Shown here one piece after another: positions 9,573 through 18,494 of a DNA stretch of 64,000 nt. Each line of letters opens with the position of its first letter. Positions within the stretch are counted from its first letter, which is position 1. Origin of the DNA: Herbaspirillum sp. RV1423 (GTDB lineage: Bacteria; Pseudomonadota; Gammaproteobacteria; Burkholderiales; Burkholderiaceae_D); assembly GCF_000577615.1 (NCBI RefSeq), contig NZ_CBXX010000003.1:218364-282363 (forward strand), read 5' to 3'. The notes below the pieces were generated by a model. It was given only the letters and a program-made list of their open reading frames with translations, was not told where the DNA came from and did not search any database. A program made the translations under genes and the position numbers.

Positions 9573-10301
9573 TCAACGACCGTAGAAATCGACGGTCTGC
9601 GGCGTGTATGGCGTGCCGTCTCCGATGAAGCGACGCCGCACCTCGCGGGCACGCTCCTGCACGGCAACGACGCGCGCCTGCTCCAGCGCGGTGGCCCGAT
9701 CTTGGGTGATTTGCAGTTGCTGCGCCTGGATGGCTTGTCGCGCTTGCAAGGCCAGCAGTTGGTTGGTGGCCTGCGTGGCTTGCAGCGCACCTACGGCCGA
9801 CTGGCTGCGGTTCACCAGGTCGGTCAGTGTCTGCTCGTCGGATGCGAAATTCTGCACCGCCTGCGATTGCACCTTGGTCGCGGTGCGCAGCGCTTCCAGC
9901 GAGTTGCGCCAGCGCGAACGCGCATCGGTCGCCATCTGGTTTCCCGAGATGGAGGCAGAATACGCATCGGGGTAGAGCCGCTGGAATTCAGTCTCCATCT
10001 GCGATACGTTGAACGCCAGGCCCTGCGCCTGCTGGATCAGTTGGTTCGTGGCCGACAGCGACGCGCGCAATTCATTCAATACACTGAAGTCCAAGCCGGT
10101 GAGGTTCTTCGCCTCGTTCATCAGCGACTGCGCCTGGTTCTGGAGCTGTCTGATCTGGTTGTTGATCTGCTCCAGCGAGCGTGCGGCGGTCATGATGTTC
10201 TGGGCCAGGTTGGACGGATCGATCACGACCCACTGCGCGTGTGCGGCAGGCATGACGGTCACCAACGTTGCGACGGCCATGGCGAGGATGGTTTTTTTCA
10301 T
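9573..10301 (-). CDS. trbJ: Conjugal transfer protein TrbJ (VirB5-like)
   Basis: A 242-residue exported protein, the minor pilus component of the VirB5 class. It has a signal peptide (residues 1-22, cleaved after AAHA) and a long helical, Gln/Ala-rich body. The start at 10301 has AGGAGT eight bases upstream and overlaps the trbE stop. The C-terminus holds RFIGDGTPYTPQTV, a motif that also ends the EexN entry-exclusion lipoprotein of this element (RFIGNGTPYTPEPT). Confidence 0.92.
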   Translation of the reverse strand: MKKTILAMAVATLVTVMPAAHAQWVVIDPSNLAQNIMTAARSLEQINNQIRQLQNQAQSLMNEAKNLTGLDFSVLNELRASLSATNQLIQQAQGLAFNVSQMETEFQRLYPDAYSASISGNQMATDARSRWRNSLEALRTATKVQSQAVQNFASDEQTLTDLVNRSQSAVGALQATQATNQLLALQARQAIQAQQLQITQDRATALEQARVVAVQERAREVRRRFIGDGTPYTPQTVDFYGR

Positions 10302-12736
10302 GATGTGTACTCCTGTGGGGTGGATGAATAGGACGGAAAGGACGGAACAAGGTCGGCGGCCCAGTCGAGGCCGCGATGGCGCAGCCAAGCGGCTGCGAAG
10401 TCGGAAGGAGGCACTGAGTGGAAGACCGCATCAATGTCACGCTGGTCCTGCGACGTCGAGGCGCCGGCAAAGGCCAGCGTGACCGGCCCCAGATCCAGGT
10501 CGAACAAGCGATTGCCCAGCCGAGACTGGTAGTAGTAGTCGCGCTTGGGAACCGCCTCGGCCACGATGTCGATCTGGCGGCGGTTCAAACCGAAGCCTTC
10601 GTAGATCACCTTGATCTGCGGTTCGGTCGCCTGCGGGTTGGGCAAGAAGATGCGGCTCGCGCAGCTCTCGATGATCGCAGGCGCGATGACCGAATCCTTG
10701 ATGTCGGCCAGGGACTGCGTGGCGAAGATGACGCTGACGTTCTTCTTGCGCAGCGTCTTGAGCCACTGGCGGATGCGCGCGGCAAACACCGGGTCATCGA
10801 GGAACAGCCAGGCTTCGTCCAGAATGAGCAAGGTCGGCGCGCCGTCGAAGCGTTCATCGAAGCGCGCGAACAGATAGCCCAACACCGCCAGCGTCGCGGC
10901 CTTGCTGTGCATCAGTTCTTCCATCTCGAAGCACTGCACGGAACCTGAACCCAGGCGATCCGAGTCTGCGTCCAGCAGCTTGCCGTGCGCTCCGCCGAGT
11001 ACGTAGGGTTGCAAGGCTTGGCGCAGCGCGTTGGATTGCAGAAGTACCGACAGCCCGGTCAAGGTGCGCTGCTCCACCGGCGCACCTGCAAGACTCCCCA
11101 GCGCCGACCAGATAGCGGCCTTTTCTTCCGGTCCGACGGTCACGCTTTCATGCAGCAACCGACCTTCGAGCCACTCGGAGGCCCAAGTGCGGTAGCCCTC
11201 CTGGTCGATGCGGGCCAGCGGCTGGAAAGCAATCTCGCCGTCAGCGCCCAGGTCGTAGTGTTCGCCCCCAAGTCCCAGGATGGTGGCGCGCATTGAACGC
11301 CCCATGTCAAAAGCAAAGATGCGCGAGCCGGGATAGCGGCGGAACTGCATCGCCAAGGTCGCTAACAACACCGACTTGCCCATGCCGATGGGTCCGACCA
11401 CCAGTGTGTTGCCCACGTCGCCAATGTGCGTCACCAGCCGGAACGGCGTGGCGCCATCGGTGCGCGTCACAATCAGCGGCGGCCCATCGAGATGCCCATT
11501 GCGCTCCTGTCCGGCCCACACCGCCGATACAGGCATCAGGTGCGCCAGGTTCAGCGTCGAGATGATCGGTTGTCGCACGTTGGCGTAGGCATTGCCCGGA
11601 ATCGAGGACAGCCAGGCGTCCACGGCATTCAGCGTTTCCGGGATTGTGACGAAGCCGCGGCCCTGGATGACACGTTCGATCCGGCGCAGTTTTTCATCCG
11701 CGACCGAAGGATCGGTGTCGAGAACCGTCACCGTTGCAGTGACATAGCCGAAGGCGACTTGATCGCTACCTAGCTCCTGCAGGGCCGCATCGGCATCCGC
11801 TGACTTGTTCGAGGCGTCGGTATCGACCAGCGGGCTTTCCTGCTGGAAGATGGTTTCACGCAGCAGCGCCACCACGTTCTTGCGCTTGGCGAACCACTGG
11901 CGGCGCAGGCGCGTGAGTTCCTTTTCTGCTTCGGACTTGTCCATGCAGAGGAAGCGTGTGGACCAGCGGTAGGCGAAGCCGAGCCGGTTGAGATCATCCA
12001 GCAGCCCCGGCCAGGTCGAGGTGGGGAAACCGCGCACCGATGCCACGCGCAGGTGCTGGTCGCCCAGCATGGGAGCCAAACCTCCTACCAAAGCGCAATC
12101 GGCCAGCAAGGCATCGATGTAGAACGGATGCTCTGGCACCGCCACCCGATAGCGCCGCGTCGAAACGGTCGCATGCAGATAGGTCAGCGTCTGGCTGTCG
12201 TCCAGCCAATCAATCTCCGGCATGACGCCATCAAGCAGGTCAAAGAAGCGATCCGTCTCCGAGACAAACGATTCCAGCCGCTCGCGCCAGTCCACGCCGC
12301 CTTGCGGCGTGTTCTCGTACAGCAGCTTGGCCGCGCGGGCGCGAGATTCCTCGGCTGGCAGGTACGCCAGCGTCAGGTGGTAGCTGCTCTCGAAATGGCT
12401 ATGGTCTTCCTCGAACGAGGCCCGACGCTCTTCGTCCACCAGCCAGGATAGCGGTTCAGGAAAATCCGACTTTGGGTAATCTGCGGCGGTGCGCCGCTCG
12501 GCTTCCACGAACAAGGCCCAGCCCGATCCCAACCGGCGCAGTGCGTTGTTCAAACGCGCCGACGTGGCGATCAGTTCGCCCTGCGTGGCGCTGTCCAGGT
12601 CCGGCCCGCGAAAGCGCGCCGTGCGCTGGAACGAGCCGTCCTTGTTGAGCACGAGGCCCGACGCGACCAGTCCGGCCCAGGGCAGCCAGTCGGCCAGCAG
12701 CGCGGGACGCTTGCGGTATTCAGCGAGATTCATCAT
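10298..12736 (-). CDS. trbE: Conjugal transfer ATPase TrbE (VirB4-like)
   Basis: An 812-residue cytoplasmic AAA+ ATPase that powers pilus assembly and substrate transfer. The N-terminal half is the CagE/TrbE domain; the C-terminal half holds Walker A (GPIGMGKSVLL), Walker B (PTLLILDEAWLFLDD) and the FATQSLADI sensor segment. Two adjacent ATGs (12736, 12733) follow AAGGAG. The length matches the family. It is the largest trb gene and its end overlaps trbJ. Confidence 0.95.
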   Translation of the reverse strand: MMNLAEYRKRPALLADWLPWAGLVASGLVLNKDGSFQRTARFRGPDLDSATQGELIATSARLNNALRRLGSGWALFVEAERRTAADYPKSDFPEPLSWLVDEERRASFEEDHSHFESSYHLTLAYLPAEESRARAAKLLYENTPQGGVDWRERLESFVSETDRFFDLLDGVMPEIDWLDDSQTLTYLHATVSTRRYRVAVPEHPFYIDALLADCALVGGLAPMLGDQHLRVASVRGFPTSTWPGLLDDLNRLGFAYRWSTRFLCMDKSEAEKELTRLRRQWFAKRKNVVALLRETIFQQESPLVDTDASNKSADADAALQELGSDQVAFGYVTATVTVLDTDPSVADEKLRRIERVIQGRGFVTIPETLNAVDAWLSSIPGNAYANVRQPIISTLNLAHLMPVSAVWAGQERNGHLDGPPLIVTRTDGATPFRLVTHIGDVGNTLVVGPIGMGKSVLLATLAMQFRRYPGSRIFAFDMGRSMRATILGLGGEHYDLGADGEIAFQPLARIDQEGYRTWASEWLEGRLLHESVTVGPEEKAAIWSALGSLAGAPVEQRTLTGLSVLLQSNALRQALQPYVLGGAHGKLLDADSDRLGSGSVQCFEMEELMHSKAATLAVLGYLFARFDERFDGAPTLLILDEAWLFLDDPVFAARIRQWLKTLRKKNVSVIFATQSLADIKDSVIAPAIIESCASRIFLPNPQATEPQIKVIYEGFGLNRRQIDIVAEAVPKRDYYYQSRLGNRLFDLDLGPVTLAFAGASTSQDQRDIDAVFHSVPPSDFAAAWLRHRGLDWAADLVPSFPSYSSTPQEYTS

Positions 12737-12757
12737 GGCGTGTTCTCCTTGTCGGTC

Positions 12758-13042
12758 TCACACGTCCAGCAGTGGGCGGTGCTTGATGTGCCGGGCGAAC
12801 ACGGCCATGAACTGGGGATCGAGCCGCGCACCCCAGACCGCCAACGAATGGCCGACGATCCACAGCACCAGACCGGGAATCCACAGTTGCAGGCCCAAGC
12901 CAACGGCGGCAGCCAGCGTGCCGTTGGCGATCGCCACGGTGCGCGGTGCGCCGCCCAGCAGGATCGGTTCGGTCAGCGAGCGATGTAGCGGAATCTCGAA
13001 ACCACTGGCGAAGCCCGCATCGAATTCGTTGGGGGCACTCAT
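12758..13042 (-). CDS. trbD: Conjugal transfer protein TrbD (VirB3-like)
   Basis: A 94-residue inner-membrane protein with hydrophobic segments at about residues 35-75 and the VirB3-type signature FEIPLHRSLTEPILLGGAPR near the N-terminus. VirB3 proteins work with the VirB4 ATPase, here the next gene, 21 bases downstream. Its ATG overlaps the trbC stop. Confidence 0.9.
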   Translation of the reverse strand: MSAPNEFDAGFASGFEIPLHRSLTEPILLGGAPRTVAIANGTLAAAVGLGLQLWIPGLVLWIVGHSLAVWGARLDPQFMAVFARHIKHRPLLDV

Positions 13043-13398
13043 GCGACCACCGCCCCGCCCGAGAACGAGAAGAACGACAGGAAGAACGAGGAAGCGGCGA
13101 ACGCGATGGACAGCCCGAACACGATCTGGATCAGCTTGCGAAAGCCACCCGACGTATCGCCGAAAGCCAAGGCCAGGCCGGTGGAAATGATGATGATTAC
13201 CGCCACGATCCGGGCAACCGGCCCCTGGATCGATTCAAGGATGGATTGCAGCGGCCCTTCCCAGGGCATGCTGGAGCCGGCCGCGTGGGCAGTCGTTGCC
13301 AGGCACAGCATCAGCGCGGCGAGCACGGCAACGTGCAACGCCAGCCGCAGATGCGGATTTACAGAAAAGCGGAAAGTCGAAAATACGGCGTGCGTCAT
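13039..13398 (-). CDS. trbC: Conjugal transfer pilin TrbC (VirB2-like)
   Basis: A 119-residue prepilin. An extended signal sequence (to about residue 40, ending in AHAAG) precedes a mature part with two hydrophobic helices (GPVARIVAVIIIISTGLALAF and LIQIVFGLSIAFAASSFFLS), the VirB2/TrbC pilin plan. It lies between trbB and trbD with four-base overlaps on both sides. Pilin processing in this family is often done by TraF, present at 31.7-32.2 kb. Confidence 0.9.
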   Translation of the reverse strand: MTHAVFSTFRFSVNPHLRLALHVAVLAALMLCLATTAHAAGSSMPWEGPLQSILESIQGPVARIVAVIIIISTGLALAFGDTSGGFRKLIQIVFGLSIAFAASSFFLSFFSFSGGAVVA

Positions 13399-14426
13399 GG
13401 CAGTTCTCCTGGAGTGGTTGAAGAAGGGAGCGAAAGGGTTGGAAGCGGCGGCGCGAGCGCGTCGTCGAGCTGGTAGCCGTGGCCGTCGAAACCGACAACG
13501 CGGGCAATGGTCTGAACATGGCGGGCGCGGCCGCGACCGGCGATGAAGACGACGACGTTCACCGCCTCGGCGATCAGTGCACGCGGCGGTGTCAACGCGA
13601 CTTCGAGGATCAATTGCTCCAGGCGCAGCAGCGCGCCGTGGGCGGAGCTGGCATGGATGGTGGCGATACCGCCGGGGTGGCCGGTGCCCCAGACCTTGAT
13701 GAGGTCCAGTGCTTCGCCGCCGCGCACCTCGCCGACGATCACGCGATCAGGCCGCAGCCGCATCGTGGCCCGCACCAGTTCGGCCATCGACACTACGTTG
13801 GCCCTCGTGCGTAGCGATACGTGGTCGCGGGCGGCACACTGCAGCTCCACGGTGTCTTCGAGTACCAGCACTCGGTCGCCGGTGGCGGCGATCTCGGCTA
13901 GCAAGGCGTTGGCCAGCGTGGTCTTGCCGGTGCTGGTGCCCCCAGCGATCAGGATGTTCTGCCGCTCTCGCACCGCGCGGCGCAGGAACTCGGCTTGCTC
14001 CTCGGTAAGGATGCCGTCCGCGACATAGCGCTCCAGGCCAATGATGCTCACGGCGCGTTTGCGCAAGGCGAAGGCCGGCCCCGGCGCGGCGGGCGGCAGG
14101 ATGCCCTCGAAGCGCTCACCCGTTTCCGGCAACTCGGCGGTCAGCAGCGGCTGGCCGAGATGCACCTCGGTGCCGACATGGGCGGCAACCAGCCGGATGA
14201 TGCGTTCGCCATCAGCCTCGGACAGCTTGACGCCGGTCGGCGAGCGGCCCGACGACAGGCGATCAATCCACAAGGAGCCGTCCGGGTTGAGCATGATCTC
14301 CACCACGTCCGGGTCTTCCAGCGCGGCGGCGATCAGCGGCCCCATCGCCGTGCGCAGCATGCGGATACGCCGGTCCAGCGATGTGGCAGCGGATGATGGC
14401 GGCTGGTCTTTCGGGACGGCATTCAT
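13395..14426 (-). CDS. trbB: Conjugal transfer ATPase TrbB (VirB11-like)
   Basis: A 343-residue hexameric secretion ATPase. Visible motifs are Walker A (GGTSTGKTTLANALL, about residue 161), the Asp box (LVLEDTVELQ), Walker B (VIVGEVRGGEALDL) and the His box (GHPGGIATIHASSAHGAL). It begins with a start that overlaps the preceding ribbon-helix-helix gene, and opens the trb series after traG. Confidence 0.95.
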   Translation of the reverse strand: MNAVPKDQPPSSAATSLDRRIRMLRTAMGPLIAAALEDPDVVEIMLNPDGSLWIDRLSSGRSPTGVKLSEADGERIIRLVAAHVGTEVHLGQPLLTAELPETGERFEGILPPAAPGPAFALRKRAVSIIGLERYVADGILTEEQAEFLRRAVRERQNILIAGGTSTGKTTLANALLAEIAATGDRVLVLEDTVELQCAARDHVSLRTRANVVSMAELVRATMRLRPDRVIVGEVRGGEALDLIKVWGTGHPGGIATIHASSAHGALLRLEQLILEVALTPPRALIAEAVNVVVFIAGRGRARHVQTIARVVGFDGHGYQLDDALAPPLPTLSLPSSTTPGELP

Positions 14427-14875
14427 GATCCGTCCTCCTGCATCGCTGCTTCTGCCAGCCGTGCAGCATCGGGTTGGATTTCTTCATAGACCTCCTTGAC
14501 TAGGCTGCGCCCGCGCAGCAGATGCCGGCCGAGCTGTTCGATGAACTGCTCGAAGCGAGCCTTGCCCTGGGCTTTCGCGGCTTCCTGATGCGCCTCCGGC
14601 ACCGGCGTGCTGACCGTAAGGTAGTAGCGTACGTACAGCGCCAGCGTCTCGATCAGGATGTTCTGGTCACGCTCCAGACGTTCGAACTGGCGCGACAGCC
14701 GATCCAGCCGTTTGGCGGTGGCCGCCTCGCGCTGGTCGCCAGCGTCCGGCGACAGCCAGGACGCCAGCGCCGCCGCGACGATGGACGACTTGGACACGCC
14801 TTTCTTGGTGGCCAGTTCGTCCAGGCGCTTGGCGTGGTCGGGTTGAATAAAGAGATTCAAGCGGGCTTGGGTCAT
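14423..14875 (-). CDS. CopG-type ribbon-helix-helix protein
   Basis: A 150-residue protein. Residues 1-45 (ARLNLFIQPDHAKRLDELATKKGVSKSSIVAAAL) form a ribbon-helix-helix DNA-binding domain; the rest is helical with a basic, coiled C-terminus. It lies between traG and trbB with four-base overlaps, as in other Tn4371-type elements, and may autoregulate the tra/trb operon or act at oriT (inference). It is not a classical trb gene. Confidence 0.8.
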   Translation of the reverse strand: MTQARLNLFIQPDHAKRLDELATKKGVSKSSIVAAALASWLSPDAGDQREAATAKRLDRLSRQFERLERDQNILIETLALYVRYYLTVSTPVPEAHQEAAKAQGKARFEQFIEQLGRHLLRGRSLVKEVYEEIQPDAARLAEAAMQEDGS

Positions 14876-16875
14876 AGCTGGATTCCGTCGTCAGGGTCGA
14901 GAGCGGCCAGCCGTGCCGTGCGCTGCAAGCGCGGGTCTAGCTGGGATGGGAGGGGAAGCGGTAAGTCGTCGTCATCGAGCAGCGACAGGTCGCTGCTAGG
15001 CTGGTCGGATTCGAGGCTGTAAGTGGCGACCTCGGACAGCTCCGGCTGCTGGCGCGGGCCGCCGTCATCGGCCGATTCACTCAGTCCAGCCGTGGCGGAT
15101 GTGGCTGGCATAGCGGGGATGGCCAGGGCACTCCAGTCGTCGGCGCGTGCGGCAGGCACGTCGGCGTAGCGCCCCGGCGTCAAGGTGGGAGGCGGCAGAA
15201 CACGCCGCTTGAAATTGGCGTCGGTGTAATAGCGCAGCTTCTTGGCCTTGATCGGCGCATGGCCGGAAACCATCACAACCGATTCATCCGGTGGCAGTTG
15301 CATGACTTCGCCAGGCGTCAGCAGTGGCCGTGCCGTCTCTTGGCGCGACACCATAAGGTGTCCCAACCAAGGCGCGAGGCGATGGCCCGCGTAGTTGCGC
15401 TGTGCGCGCAGTTCGGTGGCTGTGCCCAGCGTTTCGGAGATGCGTTTGGCCGTGCGCTCGTCGTTGGTGGCAAAGGTCACGCGCACATGGCAGTTGTCGA
15501 GGATCGAATGGTTCTGGCCGTAGGCCTTGTCGATCTGGTTGAGCGACTGCGAAATCAGGAAGGCGCGCAGGCCGTAGCCGGCCATGAAGGCCAAGGCTGA
15601 CTCGAAGAAGTCCAGGCGCCCCAGCGCTGGGAACTCATCGAGCATCAGCAGCAGCTTGTGCTTGCGTTCGATGCCATCGCTGCCGTCCAGCGATTCGGTG
15701 AGCCTCCGGCCAATCTGGTTGAGGATCAGGCGGATCAAGGGTTTGGTGCGGCTAATGTCCGAAGGCGGAACCACTAGGTACAGCGACACCGGATGTTCGG
15801 CAGAAATCAGGTCAGCAATGCGCCAGTCACAGCGCGAGGTCACTTCGGCCACGGTGGGGTCGCGGTACAGACCCAGGAAGGACATGGCCGTGGACAACAC
15901 ACCCGAACGTTCGTTGTCGCTCTTATTGAGCACTTCGCGTGCGGCCGATGCGACGACAGGATGCGGTCTACCGCCTTCATCACTGCCCAGGTGCCGCGTC
16001 GTCATCATCCGGTGCAGCGCCAGCTCGAACGGGCATGCCGGATCGGACAGAAAGTTCGCGACGCCGCGCAGCGTCTTGTCTTCGCCCGCATAGAGCACAT
16101 GCAGGATCGCGCCGACCAGCAATGCGTGCGAAGTCTTTTCCCAGTGGTTGCGGCGCTCCAGCGCACCTTCGGGATCGACCAGGATGTCGGCGATGTTCTG
16201 CACGTCGCGCACTTCATGCGCGCCGCGTCGGACTTCCAGCAGTGGGTTGTACGCGGCCGACTTCGGATCAGTGGGGTTGAACAGCAGGCAGTGTGAGAAG
16301 CGCGAGCGCCAGCCAGCGGTGATGTTCCAGTTTTCGCCCTTGATGTCGTGGATAACTGCGGATGCTGGCCATGACAACAGCGTCGGCACCACCAACCCCA
16401 CGCCTTTGCCCGAGCGTGTAGGCGCGAAGGTCAGGACGTGTTCCGGTCCTTCATGGCGCAGATATTGGCGGTCATGCAGACCCAGGAAGACGCCGGCCGG
16501 GCCGGTCAGCCCGGCCTTGCGGATTTCCTCGGCATCGGCCCAGCGTGCAGAGCCGTAGGTAGTGACCAGCTTGGACTGCCGCGAGCGCCAGATCGACATG
16601 CTAATCGCCACCACCACGGCAACCATGCCGCTGGCGCCGGCGATGGCGCCACCCGTGTTGAAGACATGCGGCGCGTAAGCGTCGAAAACGAACCACCACT
16701 CGAACAGACGCCAAGGGTGATAGACCGGCGTACCGAAGAAGTCGAACCAGGGAGTGCCAAGGCGTAGCTGATAACCCAGGGCAGCGGCGGTCCATTGTGT
16801 GGCACCCCACACGCCGGCTATGACGATGCTGAACACCGTCAGCACCTGACCGAACAGCACACTGGTCCCTTGCAT
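14872..16875 (-). CDS. traG: Type IV coupling protein TraG
   Basis: A 667-residue VirD4-type ATPase that brings the relaxosome to the mating channel. Two N-terminal membrane helices (about residues 10-30 and 65-95) precede the nucleotide-binding domain with Walker A (PTRSGKGVGLVVP) and Walker B (LLLMLDEFPALGRLDFF). The acidic Asp/Ser-rich C-terminal tail is typical. The start at 16875 has GGAGG six bases upstream; a longer frame to 16926 lacks a binding site. It is the first gene of the minus-strand traG-copG-trb operon. Confidence 0.95.
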   Translation of the reverse strand: MQGTSVLFGQVLTVFSIVIAGVWGATQWTAAALGYQLRLGTPWFDFFGTPVYHPWRLFEWWFVFDAYAPHVFNTGGAIAGASGMVAVVVAISMSIWRSRQSKLVTTYGSARWADAEEIRKAGLTGPAGVFLGLHDRQYLRHEGPEHVLTFAPTRSGKGVGLVVPTLLSWPASAVIHDIKGENWNITAGWRSRFSHCLLFNPTDPKSAAYNPLLEVRRGAHEVRDVQNIADILVDPEGALERRNHWEKTSHALLVGAILHVLYAGEDKTLRGVANFLSDPACPFELALHRMMTTRHLGSDEGGRPHPVVASAAREVLNKSDNERSGVLSTAMSFLGLYRDPTVAEVTSRCDWRIADLISAEHPVSLYLVVPPSDISRTKPLIRLILNQIGRRLTESLDGSDGIERKHKLLLMLDEFPALGRLDFFESALAFMAGYGLRAFLISQSLNQIDKAYGQNHSILDNCHVRVTFATNDERTAKRISETLGTATELRAQRNYAGHRLAPWLGHLMVSRQETARPLLTPGEVMQLPPDESVVMVSGHAPIKAKKLRYYTDANFKRRVLPPPTLTPGRYADVPAARADDWSALAIPAMPATSATAGLSESADDGGPRQQPELSEVATYSLESDQPSSDLSLLDDDDLPLPLPSQLDPRLQRTARLAALDPDDGIQL

Positions 16876-17021
16876 CCTGACCTCCGAATTTCTCCTGCAC
16901 CTCGCGCGCACAAAGACGTGCCGCAAACGTGAGGTTCGGTGTCAACTCAGTGCCGGTCAAAGACCGTTATCGGCACAATTCAAGGAGAAAAAGAAAGATT
17001 TCCAGCAGGGGCGTAGACAAG

Positions 17022-17054
17022 AAAAACGCCGCAAGCGGATGCGCATTGCGGCGT
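17022..17054 (-). terminator. Intrinsic terminator after eexN
   Basis: A 9-bp stem (ACGCCGCAA with TTGCGGCGT) is followed on the minus strand by TTTTTC. It separates the LysR-eexN transcript from the traG promoter region (16876-17020). Confidence 0.75.
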
Positions 17055-17160
17055 GTATGGTGATTTTTTGAAGGTTTTTTTGCCGACGCGAAGAATAGGT
17101 ACAAACGAAGTCACACGATTGGTATCTTCCGGTCGCGGCGCCGCAATCTGCGCGAAGCGA

Positions 17161-17403
17161 TCAGTTCTTCGGTGTCGGCTCGGGCGTGTACGGTGTGCCA
17201 TTGCCAATGAAGCGCTCGTGTGTCGCTTCGGCCACTGCATTACACAGCGCATCGCCCAGCTTGGCACGATTGGCCTTGCATTGCTTGCGCAGTTCCTTTA
17301 ACCGCTCGGGGTTGGCGGCCAACGATTCGACAGTTTCCGTGGGCGCGGACTGGCCGCACGCGGTCAGCAGTACCGCGAGCATTAGGGTAGTAATTATCTT
17401 CAT
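17161..17403 (-). CDS. eexN: EexN-family entry-exclusion lipoprotein
   Basis: An 80-residue lipoprotein. A short signal ends at lipobox LLTAC (Cys16). The mature part carries TVESLAANPERLKELRKQCKAN, the conserved EexN core. Proteins of this family stop redundant conjugation into cells that already hold the element. The start at 17403 has AGAGG in front and lies 12 bases after the LysR stop. The C-terminus RFIGNGTPYTP matches that of TrbJ in the same element. Confidence 0.85.
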   Translation of the reverse strand: MKIITTLMLAVLLTACGQSAPTETVESLAANPERLKELRKQCKANRAKLGDALCNAVAEATHERFIGNGTPYTPEPTPKN

Positions 17404-17414
17404 GGCATGGCCTC

Positions 17415-18326
17415 TCATTGAATGATGGGGGGATTCGATGCTTGGTCACCGACAGGACTCACCCTGTCGATGAAGCGGCTCAACTGCTCGGAAGGTTCAG
17501 TGTCTGGGCGCAGCAGGTAGGTGGTCAGCATCGGCGAACGGCCGGCCAGTGGACGGGCGATCACATCAGGATTGCGGCAAGCTGCAATCTGGCTTTCGCC
17601 TGCGAACCCCAAGCCGTAACCAGCGGCCACCAAGGTCATCATCAAGTCCAGGGTTGGCACACGATCCGCTACGATGGGCTTAACATCCACCGTGCGCAGC
17701 ACTCGCTTGACTTGCTGCCAGAAGCCCTCGCAGGTTTCGGGATGGCACAGCACCAGCGGATAGCGCAATACTTCGTCGAGCGGGATGCGCCGGTGCACCA
17801 GGAGCGGATGGCGCGCTGGTACAGCGATCACCAAAGGCTCACTCCAGATAGCCTCAGCGATGATGCCTTCGCCCACTTCATCGGATTGTGCAAACCCCGC
17901 GTCATACAGGTCACTGTTCAGCCCCTTGATCTGCTGCGACAGCGGTGTTTTCGACAAGCGAATCTCTACCTCTGGTTCATCCTCGCGGCACTGTGCCAGC
18001 AAAGCCGATAGTCGTGGCTGGGCGATGCCATCGGACAGTGCGATACGCAGGCGGCCGTGGTAACCGGTAGCCGCTGCCTTAACACTGGCTTTGGCTTGGT
18101 CGATAGCTGAGAAGATGCGATGTGTCTCCTCCAGAAAGACTTTACCCGCCCAGGTCAACCGCGTGCGGCGTGTCGTCCGCTCGAACAACTGCACGGCCAA
18201 GTAGGACTCCAGTTCCTTGATAGTCCGCGACAACGGCGACTGCTCGATGTGCAGACGCTCGGCCGCACGGGCGAAGTGCAACTCTTCGGCCACTGCGATA
18301 AAACAACGAAGATGACGTAACTCCAT
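17415..18326 (-). CDS. traR: LysR-type regulator of the ICE transfer region
   Basis: A 303-residue LysR-family regulator. The N-terminal helix-turn-helix (MELRHLRCFIAVAEELHFARAAERLHIEQSPLSRTIKELE) is canonical, followed by a linker helix and a periplasmic-binding-protein-like effector domain. In Tn4371-like elements a LysR protein called TraR sits at this place, upstream of eexN and traG. The effector is unknown. A TTCGCTGTAGCGAA dyad at 18420-18433, upstream of its start, fits a LysR box (T-N11-A) and may be its site. Confidence 0.85.
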   Translation of the reverse strand: MELRHLRCFIAVAEELHFARAAERLHIEQSPLSRTIKELESYLAVQLFERTTRRTRLTWAGKVFLEETHRIFSAIDQAKASVKAAATGYHGRLRIALSDGIAQPRLSALLAQCREDEPEVEIRLSKTPLSQQIKGLNSDLYDAGFAQSDEVGEGIIAEAIWSEPLVIAVPARHPLLVHRRIPLDEVLRYPLVLCHPETCEGFWQQVKRVLRTVDVKPIVADRVPTLDLMMTLVAAGYGLGFAGESQIAACRNPDVIARPLAGRSPMLTTYLLRPDTEPSEQLSRFIDRVSPVGDQASNPPIIQ

Positions 18327-18494
18327 GTTGGCTGACCTAACCGAACAGTTTGACGATTTCCTTGCGCTGGGCGAAAGTTCCCACTACTCCAAAGTCAAGC
18401 GTTAATTGGGACTGCGTGACTTCGCTGTAGCGAATGTCACCAAATTACACGCATGGCTCGATTTGGTCTCTGCCTCACCATTGCAATGACCGGG

